From Tenacibaculum skagerrakense (lineage in GTDB: Bacteria; Bacteroidota; Bacteroidia; Flavobacteriales; Flavobacteriaceae): a stretch of 64,000 nucleotides of DNA. The stretch is from NCBI RefSeq assembly GCF_004345825.1, contig NZ_SLXM01000001.1:186001-250000 (forward strand), written 5' to 3'. This document shows positions 16,419 to 25,051 of this stretch, one piece after another. The translations under genes were made by a program, and so were the position numbers. The notes below the pieces were generated by a model. That model saw nothing but the letters and a program-made list of their open reading frames with translations. It made no database searches and was not told the origin of the DNA. Numbering within the stretch: position 1 is the first letter of the stretch; each line of letters begins with the position of its first letter.

Positions 16419-17015
16419 TCAGGCTTTTCCACCGTCTAATTCATCTTGCCATTTTTTTAATTTTTTCCATTTACCTTCTGCGGCAAGTTTAGCTTGTTTT
16501 GGCCACGTAGTAGGTTTGTGCATTCTATATCTATCACCACCACTGTTTAATACTTCCTGGCATTTTTTAACAGAGGTTTCTCCAAGAGCTTTCCAGGTTG
16601 TAATTCCGAAATTATGGAATAAACCTTCAATTTTTGGTCCGATTCCCTCTACAACTTTTAAGTCGTCTTGTTTAATTTTTTTACCGAAAGCAGCTTTTGC
16701 GGCGGCTGCGTCAAAAGGAATAGTTTCTGCTGTTTCTACAGAAGAAGTAAGTGAACTAACTACACTAGAGTTAGTATCAATGTTTTTTGAAGCCTCTCTT
16801 GCTAATTTTAGGTCTGATGTAAGTCCTAATTTACTTTTCTGACAAGCATCTAATTCTGCTTCTAATGAAGCTATTTTGTTTTGTAATGTAAGGAGTTCTC
16901 CATTATTAGAATTACTATTTTCTTCTGAATCGCTCGATAAATGCTTTCCTAATAAGTATCCTAACAAAGCTGAGATAAGTCCTACTAATATAGGTATGAT
17001 GATACACCAATCCAT
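16419..17015 (-). CDS. Membrane-anchored coiled-coil protein with a C-terminal helix-hairpin-helix domain
   Basis: A 198-residue protein with an N-terminal TM helix (IIPILVGLISALLGYLLG) and a short coiled coil (residues about 40-75, LLTLQNKIASLEAELDACQK). The C-terminal domain is QDDLKVVEGIGPKIEGLFHN, then GITTWKALGETSVKKCQEVL. The VEGIGPKIE motif is a helix-hairpin-helix of the kind found in DUF4332-like proteins and as an added domain in some ribosomal L21 and NADH dehydrogenase subunit annotations. It lies 12 bases downstream of the OmpA gene. The TM anchor makes DNA binding unlikely; a structural envelope role with the OmpA protein is an inference. Confidence 0.75.
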   Translation of the reverse strand: MDWCIIIPILVGLISALLGYLLGKHLSSDSEENSNSNNGELLTLQNKIASLEAELDACQKSKLGLTSDLKLAREASKNIDTNSSVVSSLTSSVETAETIPFDAAAAKAAFGKKIKQDDLKVVEGIGPKIEGLFHNFGITTWKALGETSVKKCQEVLNSGGDRYRMHKPTTWPKQAKLAAEGKWKKLKKWQDELDGGKA

Positions 17016-17027
17016 AATTATTTATTT

Positions 17028-17939
17028 TTATTTAATTGTTATTATTGTTCTTCTATTTTTTGCTTTTCCTTCTTCGGTAGAATTATCGGCTATAGGTTCA
17101 TTCTGACCTTGCGATAATGCTTCAATTTTATCAGCAGGAATTCCGTTGTTAACTAAATATTGTTTAGCAAAGTCGGCTCTTTTTTGACCGATAGCTATAT
17201 TAGCATTAGGATCTCCAGTATTATCAGTATGCCCGGTTATTATGCAACTTGCTCCTTCCACTTTATCCAAATAGTTGGCAATGTCTGCTATTTCTTGTCG
17301 TTGTTCAGGTGTTAGGTTTACTTTTGTTTCACCTGTTTTAAAATAAAGAACCAAAGGATGTTCTTTAATAAAGTTGCCTAGTTTTTGAAGTTCTTCTGAA
17401 TTGTCTTTAAACTCTGAAATCGCAAAATCAATAGGTCCGTACAAAACGTTTAACGAATCGGCAACCATTGTTTCTTTAACCGCTCCGAATGTGTTTATTG
17501 TTTTAGAAGGAATGCCTTTTGAGCTTAAATAGTTTTTTACAGAAATAGCTCTAGCAAACCCAAGGTTAGGGTAGGCAGATGTGTTTTCTTCGTTTTCAGT
17601 ATAAAATCCTGTAATAGATAATGTCTTATTCGAATTTGAATTGAGATGGTTTTTTAGCTTTTCAATTTCTACATCTAACGATGAAGTAACCGGACTTAAA
17701 AAAGTATAAGCAGATTTTTCAAAGTCAAAGTTATCTGTAGTAGTTAATGAAAAGTTTCCCGTTTTATCTTTTACAGAAAAAGGATAGCTTGTGGGAGATT
17801 TTTGTTTTGGGGTTTCAATTACTACTGTTGTCGATTGATTTTCTTCTAAATTATGAGGGCAACATAATTTCCAACTGAAGTAAGTCCCGACTAAAATGGT
17901 AAGGAATATTCCCAAAAGCAAAAGGAGTCTTTTAGTCAT
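17028..17939 (-). CDS. OmpA-family protein with N-terminal membrane anchor
   Basis: A 303-residue protein. An N-terminal hydrophobic helix (RLLLLLGIFLTILVGTYFSW) anchors it. A first, divergent OmpA-like region covers about residues 70-165 (FLSPVTSSLDVEIEKLKNHL, GFARAISVKNYLSSKGIPS). A canonical OmpA domain fills residues about 190-303 (YFKTGETKVNLTPEQRQEI, IITGHTDNTGDPNANIAIGQ, RADFAKQYLVNNGIP, KNRRTIITI). The GHTDN and NRR positions match peptidoglycan-binding OmpA/MotB domains. With an inner-membrane anchor it may tether that membrane to the wall. It is expressed with the HhH protein. Confidence 0.86.
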   Translation of the reverse strand: MTKRLLLLLGIFLTILVGTYFSWKLCCPHNLEENQSTTVVIETPKQKSPTSYPFSVKDKTGNFSLTTTDNFDFEKSAYTFLSPVTSSLDVEIEKLKNHLNSNSNKTLSITGFYTENEENTSAYPNLGFARAISVKNYLSSKGIPSKTINTFGAVKETMVADSLNVLYGPIDFAISEFKDNSEELQKLGNFIKEHPLVLYFKTGETKVNLTPEQRQEIADIANYLDKVEGASCIITGHTDNTGDPNANIAIGQKRADFAKQYLVNNGIPADKIEALSQGQNEPIADNSTEEGKAKNRRTIITIK

Positions 17940-18186
17940 GGTTTTTGATTTATGTTATTGATTGTTAAATTATTAAATTTTTTTTAAAGATTTAACAATC
18001 TGATTTTTAAACTGATATAATTTTAAATGTTTTTATTGGTTTCTTTTTGTAAAGTACTGGTTTTCAGAATTGTTAAGAAAAGTCTAAAAATGTTATTGTT
18101 ACGTTAAACAGCTGTTTTTATTGAAACAATTTTGAAATGGGGGCGTCTTTTAAACAAATACCTTTTTAACTTAAATTTTTTAGAAC

Positions 18187-18570
18187 ATGAAGAAAATCAT
18201 TTTAACCATCGCTTTATTTTTAGGAGCTTTCGCTACAACTGTAAACGCAACTGAAACTCCAAAACCAGAAAAAGTAACTGTAACTAAGTATACAGAAGTA
18301 TCACCATTTTGTACATTAATTAGAGAAGGAAATTACGAAGCTGTAAAAGCTTTGATAAAAAGTGGACAAAATGTTAACCAAAAGTCAACTGGCTTAACAC
18401 CATTAATGTTTGCTGCACGTTATAACAGAGCAGATATTGCTAAGTTATTAATTGCAAACGGAGCAAAATTAAACACAAAATCTAAAAGAGGATATACAGC
18501 TTTAAAATGGGCAAAGTTAGCGAAGGCTAATGAAACAGTGGCTGTAATTAAGCAAGCAATGGAAAGTTAA
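18187..18570 (+). CDS. Secreted ankyrin-repeat protein
   Basis: A 127-residue exported protein with a signal peptide (KKIILTIALFLGAFATTVNA). Two to three ankyrin repeats occupy about residues 45-125: CTLIREGNYEAVKALIKSGQ, then GLTPLMFAARYNRADIAKLL with IANGAKLNTKS, and GYTALKWAKLAKANETVAVI. Ankyrin repeats bind other proteins; the partner is unknown. It is a lone gene with its own terminator and a 247-base upstream gap. Confidence 0.85.
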   Translation: MKKIILTIALFLGAFATTVNATETPKPEKVTVTKYTEVSPFCTLIREGNYEAVKALIKSGQNVNQKSTGLTPLMFAARYNRADIAKLLIANGAKLNTKSKRGYTALKWAKLAKANETVAVIKQAMES

Positions 18571-18606
18571 AATGCACATATATTTATTGTGTAAATTGAT
18601 TGAATT

Positions 18607-18640
18607 AAAAAAGACCTACAATTTTTGTAGGTCTTTTTTT
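18607..18640. terminator. Bidirectional terminator
   Basis: GACCTACAA (18613-18621) pairs with TTGTAGGTC (18625-18633) around TTT, with A and T runs on both sides. It lies between the convergent ankyrin and rplY genes. Confidence 0.88.
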
Positions 18641-18662
18641 TTATCAAAAATAAAAGATATTC

Positions 18663-19247
18663 TTATTTTTTCTTTCCTTCAGCTTCAGCAGCAGCTTTAG
18701 CAGCGTTACGAGACATACGTACTTGAGCAACCACAGTGTTATCTGGATGTAAGAAAGTATAGTTCTCATTAGCTAATTTAGTAATGTATAATTTATTACC
18801 AATTTCTAATTCAGTGATATCAGCTTCAATAAAGTCTGGTAAGTTTGCTGGTAAAGCTTTCACTTTTAATTTACGCATATTGTGACGTAAAGCACCACCA
18901 ATCATAACCCCTTTAGATTTTCCTACTAATTTTACAGGGATTTCCATAGTTACTGGCTTATCTTCAAATAATTGATAAAAATCAATGTGTAAGATTTCGT
19001 CAGTTACTGGGTGAAACTGAATGTCTTGTAAAACAGCTGCATATGTTTTACCATCTAGTTCAATCGAAGCAGTATATACGTTTGGAGTATACACTAAGCT
19101 CTTGAACGCTTTTTCAGTAGCTGAAAAGTGAATTGGTTTGTCTCCTCCGTATAAAACGCAAGGAACCTTTCCAGCATTACGTAAGGCTTTAGTCGCTGAC
19201 TTACCTACGCTTTCTCTTTGAGATCCATTAATCGTAATCGATTGCAT
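18663..19247 (-). CDS. rplY: 50S ribosomal protein L25/general stress protein Ctc
   Basis: A 194-residue L25 of the longer Ctc type. The N-terminal 5S-rRNA-binding domain has [27 protein letters not shown], and [22 protein letters not shown] marks the end of that domain. A C-terminal beta domain follows ([20 protein letters not shown]) and a short Ala/Lys tail. It is a structural ribosomal protein of the large subunit. It is 17 bases downstream of prs; the prs-rplY pair is common in bacteria. Confidence 0.96.
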   Translation of the reverse strand: MQSITINGSQRESVGKSATKALRNAGKVPCVLYGGDKPIHFSATEKAFKSLVYTPNVYTASIELDGKTYAAVLQDIQFHPVTDEILHIDFYQLFEDKPVTMEIPVKLVGKSKGVMIGGALRHNMRKLKVKALPANLPDFIEADITELEIGNKLYITKLANENYTFLHPDNTVVAQVRMSRNAAKAAAEAEGKKK

Positions 19248-19264
19248 TATTTATTTATTTAAAA

Positions 19265-20206
19265 TTACATTAAAAATTGATCGCTGATAGATGTGTTTGT
19301 TTGAACTTTACGCATCACATCGGCGAATAAGGGCGCGCAAGATACAACTTTTATTTTAGATATCTGCTTTTTTAAAGGTATTGTATCTGTGACAATTAAC
19401 TCTGTTAATTTTGAGTTTTCAATTTTCTCATAAGCGTTACCAGAAAGTATTGGATGCGTACAAATAGCTCTCACCGATTTTGCACCTCTTTCAACCATTA
19501 AATCGGCTGCTCTAGTAAGTGTTCCTCCTGTATCAATCATATCGTCAACAAGAATAACATTTTTACCTTCAACTTCACCAATAAGCTCCATATGATCAAT
19601 AACATTAGCCTTTTTACGTTGCTTGTAACAAATAACTACATCACTAGCTAAGTATTTAGAATATGCATAGGCTCTTTTAGAACCTCCCATATCTGGAGAA
19701 GCAATGGTTAAATTATCTAATTGTAAACTTTCTATGTACGACATGAATATGGTAGACGCAAATAAATGATCTACTGGTTTTTCAAAGAAACCTTGAATTT
19801 GATCCGCATGTAAATCCATCGTCATAATTCTAGTTGCACCAGCAGCTTGTAAAAGATTGGCAACTAATTTTGCTCCAATAGCTACTCTTGGTTTATCTTT
19901 TCTATCTTGTCTTGCCCATCCAAAATATGGCATAACTGCTGTAATATGTCTAGCAGAAGCGCGTTTTGCTGCATCTAACATCAATAACATTTCCATTAAG
20001 TTATCGGCACTTGGAAAGGTAGATCCAATAATAAAAACTCTTCGACCTCTTACAGATTCTTCAAAAGCAGGTTGAAATTCACCATCACTAAAGTGCGTTG
20101 TTATTACGTTTCCTAATTCAGTATTATATTCCTTAGCTATTTTCTGAGCAAGCTCCATACTTTGCGAACAAGCAAAAAGCTTAGGTGATAATTGAGTCGT
20201 TGACAT
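19265..20206 (-). CDS. prs: Ribose-phosphate pyrophosphokinase
   Basis: A 313-residue enzyme that makes PRPP from ribose-5-phosphate and ATP for nucleotide, histidine and tryptophan synthesis. Visible family motifs are HFSDGEFQPAFEESVRGRRV near residue 40, the flexible-loop and ATP region MPYFGWARQDRKDKPR, TMDLHADQIQGFF, and the PRPP loop ILVDDMIDTGGT at about residue 220. The start ATG is at 20206, with a TACTTTTG -7 element 35 bases upstream. Confidence 0.97.
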   Translation of the reverse strand: MSTTQLSPKLFACSQSMELAQKIAKEYNTELGNVITTHFSDGEFQPAFEESVRGRRVFIIGSTFPSADNLMEMLLMLDAAKRASARHITAVMPYFGWARQDRKDKPRVAIGAKLVANLLQAAGATRIMTMDLHADQIQGFFEKPVDHLFASTIFMSYIESLQLDNLTIASPDMGGSKRAYAYSKYLASDVVICYKQRKKANVIDHMELIGEVEGKNVILVDDMIDTGGTLTRAADLMVERGAKSVRAICTHPILSGNAYEKIENSKLTELIVTDTIPLKKQISKIKVVSCAPLFADVMRKVQTNTSISDQFLM

Positions 20207-20241
20207 CTCGGATTAATTTTTAGTATGTGTTGTTGTTGTCG

Positions 20242-20249
20242 CAAAAGTA
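20242..20249 (-). promoter_or_regulatory. -7 element of prs-rplY
   Basis: The minus strand reads TACTTTTG, a full match to TAnnTTTG. Confidence 0.55.
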
Positions 20250-20291
20250 AAATTATTTTAAATAGTATTAAAACCTTTTTATTTTAATTGT

Positions 20292-20299
20292 TAGATTTG
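20292..20299 (+). promoter_or_regulatory. -7 element of tRNA-Leu
   Basis: TAGATTTG matches TAnnTTTG and ends 15 bases before the mature tRNA 5' end. Confidence 0.5.
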
Positions 20300-20314
20300 C
20301 AGTTCTATTCTAAA

Positions 20315-20398
20315 GCCAAAGTGGTGGAATTGGTAGACACGTCGGATTCAAAATCCGATGTTCGCAAGAACGTGTGGGTTCGAGTCCCACCTTTGGTA
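20315..20398 (+). tRNA. tRNA-Leu (anticodon CAA)
   Basis: An 84-base class II tRNA with a long variable arm. The acceptor arms are GCCAAAG and CTTTGGT. The anticodon stem TCGGA/TCCGA encloses loop TTCAAAA with CAA as the anticodon, reading UUG. The T arm is GTGGG/TTCGAGT/CCCAC. The discriminator base is A, and CCA is not encoded. The stop of the downstream minus-strand gene begins just 2 bases later. Confidence 0.97.
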
Positions 20399-20399
20399 C

Positions 20400-20909
20400 T
20401 TAATTTCTTTCTGTAATTTTTATTAATTCTTTTTTCTCTTTATCATAAAAGAGAATTCCAAATTCATATGCTAGCATTTTTGCAGTTTCTTGAGCATCTT
20501 TTAGATGTTTAAAAAAACCTACTTTATAACGGTTGTTTTTTTCATCCCAAAGGATCACCTCATATATATTGTTGTTATTATGATTGGTAGCTGCATAGTT
20601 AAGAGTAGTAAGGTCTTTCCATAAACCAAATCCTACAGGGCCAATAGCGTAATATCTTCTATATTTTTTGTCTTTTAAATTAAAGTGATGATGTATTACG
20701 GTTGAATATCGAAATGCAAAAAACAGCATGTAGCAGTTTATTTGTATTGCTTTTGGTACTGTGAAATTTAGAATAACATTTCCAATTTGTAAAGGGCTTT
20801 CTCGAAATGAAAAAACAAACACAAAAAAGATAATAGCGTATAATGTTGCGGCAATTATTCTGTGAAATACAGATCGTTTTCCTCCATTGAGTATAATTAA
20901 ATCTTTCAT
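20400..20909 (-). CDS. Hypothetical membrane protein, 169 residues
   Basis: Two hydrophobic segments occupy about residues 17-36 (RIIAATLYAIIFFVFVFSF) and 55-68 (AIQINCYMLFFAFRY). A soluble C-terminal half follows with RRYYAIGPVGFGLWKDLTTL, NIYEVILWDEKNNRYKVGFF and a helix KDAQETAKMLAYEFGILFYD. The layout of two TM helices and a cytoplasmic domain is known from uncharacterised Flavobacteriia proteins. I cannot name a family. It is convergent with tRNA-Leu and divergent from uvrC. Confidence 0.75.
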   Translation of the reverse strand: MKDLIILNGGKRSVFHRIIAATLYAIIFFVFVFSFRESPLQIGNVILNFTVPKAIQINCYMLFFAFRYSTVIHHHFNLKDKKYRRYYAIGPVGFGLWKDLTTLNYAATNHNNNNIYEVILWDEKNNRYKVGFFKHLKDAQETAKMLAYEFGILFYDKEKKELIKITERN

Positions 20910-20962
20910 TTACAATTTTTTGACAAAATTAATTTATTCAATGATAATATTCAAATAAACTG

Positions 20963-20970
20963 TAACTTCG
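20963..20970 (+). promoter_or_regulatory. -7 element of uvrC
   Basis: TAACTTCG (one change from TAnnTTTG) ends 4 bases before the uvrC ATG, suggesting a leaderless transcript. Confidence 0.4.
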
Positions 20971-20974
20971 TTCT

Positions 20975-22768
20975 ATGTCACCATCTTTAGAACTTCAAGT
21001 AAAAACATTGCCAAATTCTTCAGGAGTTTATCAGTATTTTGATAAAGACGATGTTATTATTTATGTAGGGAAAGCTAAGAATTTAAAAAAGAGAGTTGCA
21101 TCGTATTTTACTAAAAATCATGAGTACGGAAAAACAAGAGTACTCGTTAAAAAAATTGTTCGAATAGAACACATCGTAGTAAACACCGAAACCGATGCTT
21201 TATTGTTAGAAAACAACCTAATAAAGAAGTATCAACCTAAATATAACGTGTTGCTTAAAGATGATAAATCCTATCCTTGGATTTGTATAAAAAGCGAACG
21301 TTTTCCTCGAATATTTTCAACCAGAAGGGTAATTAAAGACGGCTCAGAATATTTTGGACCTTATACCAATGTTAAAACGGTAAATACCTTAATTGATTTA
21401 ATAAAAGAACTGTATCCGTTACGTACTTGTAATTATGATTTAAGCGAGCGAAATATTGAGACAGGCAAGTATAAAGTATGCTTAGAATATCATTTAAAAA
21501 ACTGTTTAGGACCTTGTGAAGGATTACAAGAAGAAAATGATTATGTTCAAAATATTAGGGCAATTCGAGACATTATCAAAGGAAATTTTAAAGAAAGCCT
21601 TACAAGCTTAGAGAATATGATGCTCGACTTTGCCAAGGAGATGAGGTTTGAGGAAGCACAAAAAATTAAAGATAAATTAGAATCGTTAAAGAATTATCAG
21701 GCAAAATCTACGGTAGTAAATCCATCAATAAATAATGTGGATGTGTTTTCAATTACTTCTGATGAAACTCACGGATATGTTAACTTTTTAAAGATAATGA
21801 ATGGATCTATTGTCCAATCATACACAACCGAAATAAAGAAAAAGTTAGACGAAACAGATAAGGAGTTATTAGAGTTATTTATTGTTGAAACTCGCCAGCG
21901 ATTTAATTCGTTATCACGAGAAGTTTACGTTCCGTTTAAAGTAAGTTTAGGCGATAATGTAAAAGTGACGGTACCTAAACTAGGAGACAAAAAGAGAATA
22001 GTTGATTTATCGCTGAGAAACGCTAAATATTATCGACAAGAACAATTTAAACAGATTAAAATCGTAGATCCAGAGCGTCATGTAAAACGTATCATGGCAC
22101 AAATGAAAAAGGATTTACGTTTGAAAGAAGAACCTGTTCATATAGAGTGTTTTGATAACTCTAATATTCAAGGAACAAATCCAGTTGCTGCTTGTGTGGT
22201 ATTTAAGAATGGTAAACCAAGTAAAAAGGATTATCGCCATTTTAATATCAAAACTGTAGAAGGGCCTGATGATTTTGCTTCTATGGAAGAGGTAGTGTAT
22301 AGAAGATATAAAAGATTGCTTCAAGAAGACAAACCATTACCACAACTAATAGTTATTGATGGAGGAAAAGGACAATTATCTTCTGCATTAAAAAGTTTAG
22401 ATGTACTGGGTTTAAGAGGAAAAATAGCCATTATAGGAATTGCAAAACGATTGGAAGAAATTTATTATCCAGGAGATAGTGTTCCATTATACTTAGATAA
22501 AAAATCTGAAACCTTAAAAATCATTCAGCATTTACGAAATGAAGCGCATCGATTTGGAATAACATTCCATAGAAATAAAAGAAGTAAAAGTGCTATTCAG
22601 TCTGAGTTAGAGCAAATACCAGATATTGGTAAACAAACCATAACAAACTTGTTACGTAAATTTAAATCTGCCAAAAGAGTAAAAATTGCTACATTAGATG
22701 AGTTAATAGAAGTGGTTGGTAATGCAAGAGCTCAAAAAATTTACATGTATTTTCACGACAAGCAATAA
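20975..22768 (+). CDS. uvrC: Excinuclease ABC subunit C
   Basis: The 597-residue nuclease of nucleotide excision repair, making incisions on both sides of a lesion after UvrAB recognition. Domains in order are the N-terminal GIY-YIG nuclease (SGVYQYFDKDDVIIYVGKAKNL), a Cys-containing region (LRTCNYDLSERNIE ... KVCLEYHLKNCLGPCEG), a UVR coiled coil near residue 210 (FAKEMRFEEAQKIKDKLESL), the RNase H-like 5' nuclease (HIECFDNSNIQGTNPVAACV, VIDGGKGQLSSALK) and C-terminal helix-hairpin-helix (LEQIPDIGKQTITNLLRKF). Length is normal. The downstream patatin gene starts 4 bases after its stop. Confidence 0.97.
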   Translation: MSPSLELQVKTLPNSSGVYQYFDKDDVIIYVGKAKNLKKRVASYFTKNHEYGKTRVLVKKIVRIEHIVVNTETDALLLENNLIKKYQPKYNVLLKDDKSYPWICIKSERFPRIFSTRRVIKDGSEYFGPYTNVKTVNTLIDLIKELYPLRTCNYDLSERNIETGKYKVCLEYHLKNCLGPCEGLQEENDYVQNIRAIRDIIKGNFKESLTSLENMMLDFAKEMRFEEAQKIKDKLESLKNYQAKSTVVNPSINNVDVFSITSDETHGYVNFLKIMNGSIVQSYTTEIKKKLDETDKELLELFIVETRQRFNSLSREVYVPFKVSLGDNVKVTVPKLGDKKRIVDLSLRNAKYYRQEQFKQIKIVDPERHVKRIMAQMKKDLRLKEEPVHIECFDNSNIQGTNPVAACVVFKNGKPSKKDYRHFNIKTVEGPDDFASMEEVVYRRYKRLLQEDKPLPQLIVIDGGKGQLSSALKSLDVLGLRGKIAIIGIAKRLEEIYYPGDSVPLYLDKKSETLKIIQHLRNEAHRFGITFHRNKRSKSAIQSELEQIPDIGKQTITNLLRKFKSAKRVKIATLDELIEVVGNARAQKIYMYFHDKQ

Positions 22769-22772
22769 CAGG

Positions 22773-24986
22773 ATGAAACTGAAACTAACATTATTGTTGT
22801 TGGTTGCTTTTTTATGTAGCTATGCTCAAGAGCGACCTAAAGTCGGTTTGGTTTTAAGTGGAGGAGGTGCAAAAGGATTTGCTCATATTGGTGTTCTTAA
22901 AGAATTGGAAAAAGCCAATGTACAGATTGACTACATTGGAGGAACTAGTATGGGAGCTATTATTGGAGGTATGTATGCCGCAGGATATTCAGCAGACCAA
23001 ATCGAAAAACTAATCAGGGATATTGATTTCCTTTCGGTAATACAAGATAATGTTCCAAGAGAAGAAACACCTTATTTTGAAAAAGTTTTTCTGGGGAAAA
23101 CAGCAGTTACCTTACCAGTTAAAAAAGGGAATATAGGCTTGCCATTAGGTTTATCTAAAGGACAAAATGTGTTGAATTTACTTACCGAAATATTATCACC
23201 AGTAGATGAAATTTCCGATTTTTCTAAGTTACCAATTCCTTTTTTTTGTGTGGGTACAGATATAGAAACAGGACAAGAAGTTATTTTAGAAAATGGTTCT
23301 TTACCTCTGGCCTTAAGAGCAAGCGGTTCGTTTCCTACATTATTAAATCCGGTAGAAGTAAAAGGAAGATTAATAGTAGACGGAGGTGTTGCTAACAACT
23401 TTCCTGTAGATAGAATGAGAGAGAAAGGTGTTGATATAATAATTGGAGTAAATGTTCAAGGAACTTTATTAAAAAGAGATGAACTAACATCAGTTGCTTC
23501 TTTGTTAAGTCAGATTGTAAATTTTCAAATGTATCGAAAGTCTGATGAACAAATAGGCAATTTAGATATTCATATACACCCAGATATAAGCGAATATACG
23601 GTTGTCTCTTTTGATGATAAAGAAGCTATTTTAAAAGAAGGAGACAGAAAAGCAAAACAATTCAGAAGTATATTTTTAGAAATTGCCAAAAAGCAAGGGA
23701 ATCTAAAGTCTAAAAAACAACTGATTAGAAGTAAGCCTAGAAATAAAAAGTTTTTAATTGATCGAATTATTTTAAAAGGAAACAAAAACTACACGCAAGA
23801 CTATGTTTTAGGTAAGCTACGATTAAAAGAAGGTGATTCTGTTTCGTATCATGAAATTTCTAAGAAAATAAATGCATTAACAGCTACTAAAAATTTTCAA
23901 AGAGTAGATTACAGTTTAGAGAAATCTTTTGAAGGAAAAAAGATTAACATTATTGTAAAAGAGAATGATATCAAAACTTTTTTGAGCTTAGGAATTCATT
24001 ACGATAATTTATATAAAACAGGGGTTTTACTAAATTATAACCACAAGAAAATGTTTTTTAAAAACGATGAATTATCTTTTGATGTGGTTATAGGAGATAA
24101 TATTCGTTACGACTTAGAATATTTAATTGATAACGGTTATTTATTGAGCTTTGGAGTAGCATCGAGGTTTAATTCTTTTAATTCTGAAGTGTTGTTTAAT
24201 GAGAACAATTTAAACAAAATCAATGTTTCCTACAGCGATTTTACAAACAAGGCTTATTTCCAAACCACTTTTAGTAAAAAAACTGCTTTTGGAGCAGGAA
24301 TCGAATTAAAAACATTAAAAGTATCGTCTGACACTTTTTTAACAAATGATGAAGAAACTTTATTTGATCAAAGTGTGTATTTCAATCCTTTTGCCTTTTT
24401 ACATGTAGATACACATGATAAAAATGCGTTACCAACTAAAGGGTTTTCATTGAGTACTAAATTTAGGTGGTTTTTACTTTCTAATAGAAATGAAAGCTTG
24501 GATAAATTTGCCTTGGGAAGTGTTGGTTTTAACCAGTACTCTCAAATTGACGGACGCTTAAGCTTTGCTAAGACATTTTACGATAAATTGACTTTCCAAT
24601 TTATATCTGAGGCAGGATTTACTTTAGGGGAAGAAGATTCAGAAATTTTTGATTACCGTTTAGGGGGTTACAATCAAAATTACATCAACAACTTTATTCC
24701 TTTTTACGGATATTCTATTTCGTCATTAAGTGATCAATCTTTTTTAAAATCTGAGTTTCATTTTCGCTATAAAATATTTGAAAATCATCATTTAGGCGTT
24801 TTAGCAAACTATGCAAGGGTAAGTAAAAATGTGCTAAATAGAGGAGAATTACTTAATGAAACGAAATCGGGTTATGCAGTGGGATATAGTTTAGAAACTA
24901 TTTTAGGTCCTATTGAATTAAAGTACGCGTGGTCACCAGATCATAATGACCGATTTTTACTATTCAACTTAGGTTTTTGGTTTTAG
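22773..24986 (+). CDS. Patatin-like phospholipase with POTRA and outer-membrane barrel (PlpD/type Vd-like)
   Basis: A 737-residue exported protein. The signal peptide (KLKLTLLLLVAFLCSYAQ) supports the ATG at 22773 rather than an upstream in-frame start inside uvrC. The patatin domain fills residues about 25-230, with oxyanion motif GGGAKGFAHIG, catalytic Ser in GTSMGAIIGG and catalytic Asp in VDGGVANNFPVDR. A POTRA-like segment follows (FLIDRIILKGNKNYTQDYVLGKL), then a 16-strand-type barrel region ending in LLFNLGFWF, with a terminal aromatic residue. This layout matches type Vd autotransporters and their Bacteroidota relatives, which display a lipase at the cell surface or in the periplasm. 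Confidence 0.9.
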   Translation: MKLKLTLLLLVAFLCSYAQERPKVGLVLSGGGAKGFAHIGVLKELEKANVQIDYIGGTSMGAIIGGMYAAGYSADQIEKLIRDIDFLSVIQDNVPREETPYFEKVFLGKTAVTLPVKKGNIGLPLGLSKGQNVLNLLTEILSPVDEISDFSKLPIPFFCVGTDIETGQEVILENGSLPLALRASGSFPTLLNPVEVKGRLIVDGGVANNFPVDRMREKGVDIIIGVNVQGTLLKRDELTSVASLLSQIVNFQMYRKSDEQIGNLDIHIHPDISEYTVVSFDDKEAILKEGDRKAKQFRSIFLEIAKKQGNLKSKKQLIRSKPRNKKFLIDRIILKGNKNYTQDYVLGKLRLKEGDSVSYHEISKKINALTATKNFQRVDYSLEKSFEGKKINIIVKENDIKTFLSLGIHYDNLYKTGVLLNYNHKKMFFKNDELSFDVVIGDNIRYDLEYLIDNGYLLSFGVASRFNSFNSEVLFNENNLNKINVSYSDFTNKAYFQTTFSKKTAFGAGIELKTLKVSSDTFLTNDEETLFDQSVYFNPFAFLHVDTHDKNALPTKGFSLSTKFRWFLLSNRNESLDKFALGSVGFNQYSQIDGRLSFAKTFYDKLTFQFISEAGFTLGEEDSEIFDYRLGGYNQNYINNFIPFYGYSISSLSDQSFLKSEFHFRYKIFENHHLGVLANYARVSKNVLNRGELLNETKSGYAVGYSLETILGPIELKYAWSPDHNDRFLLFNLGFWF

Positions 24987-24991
24987 AAAAC

Positions 24992-25027
24992 AAAAAATCC
25001 CACACGTAATGAAACATGCGGGATTTT
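24992..25027. terminator. Terminator between the patatin gene and rng
   Basis: AAAATCCC (24994-25001) pairs with GGGATTTT (25020-25027) around an 18-base interior that can pair partly. It serves two convergent genes. Confidence 0.7.
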
Positions 25028-25051
25028 ATTTCTTAATAAGAAAGTGCCTTA

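Noticed and set aside
16516..16842. A 108-codon plus-strand frame opposite the HhH gene
   Set aside because: Shadow of the helix-hairpin-helix coding region.
23072..23398. A 108-codon minus-strand frame within the patatin gene
   Set aside because: It lies wholly inside the catalytic domain of the patatin protein in the opposite direction, with no independent features.
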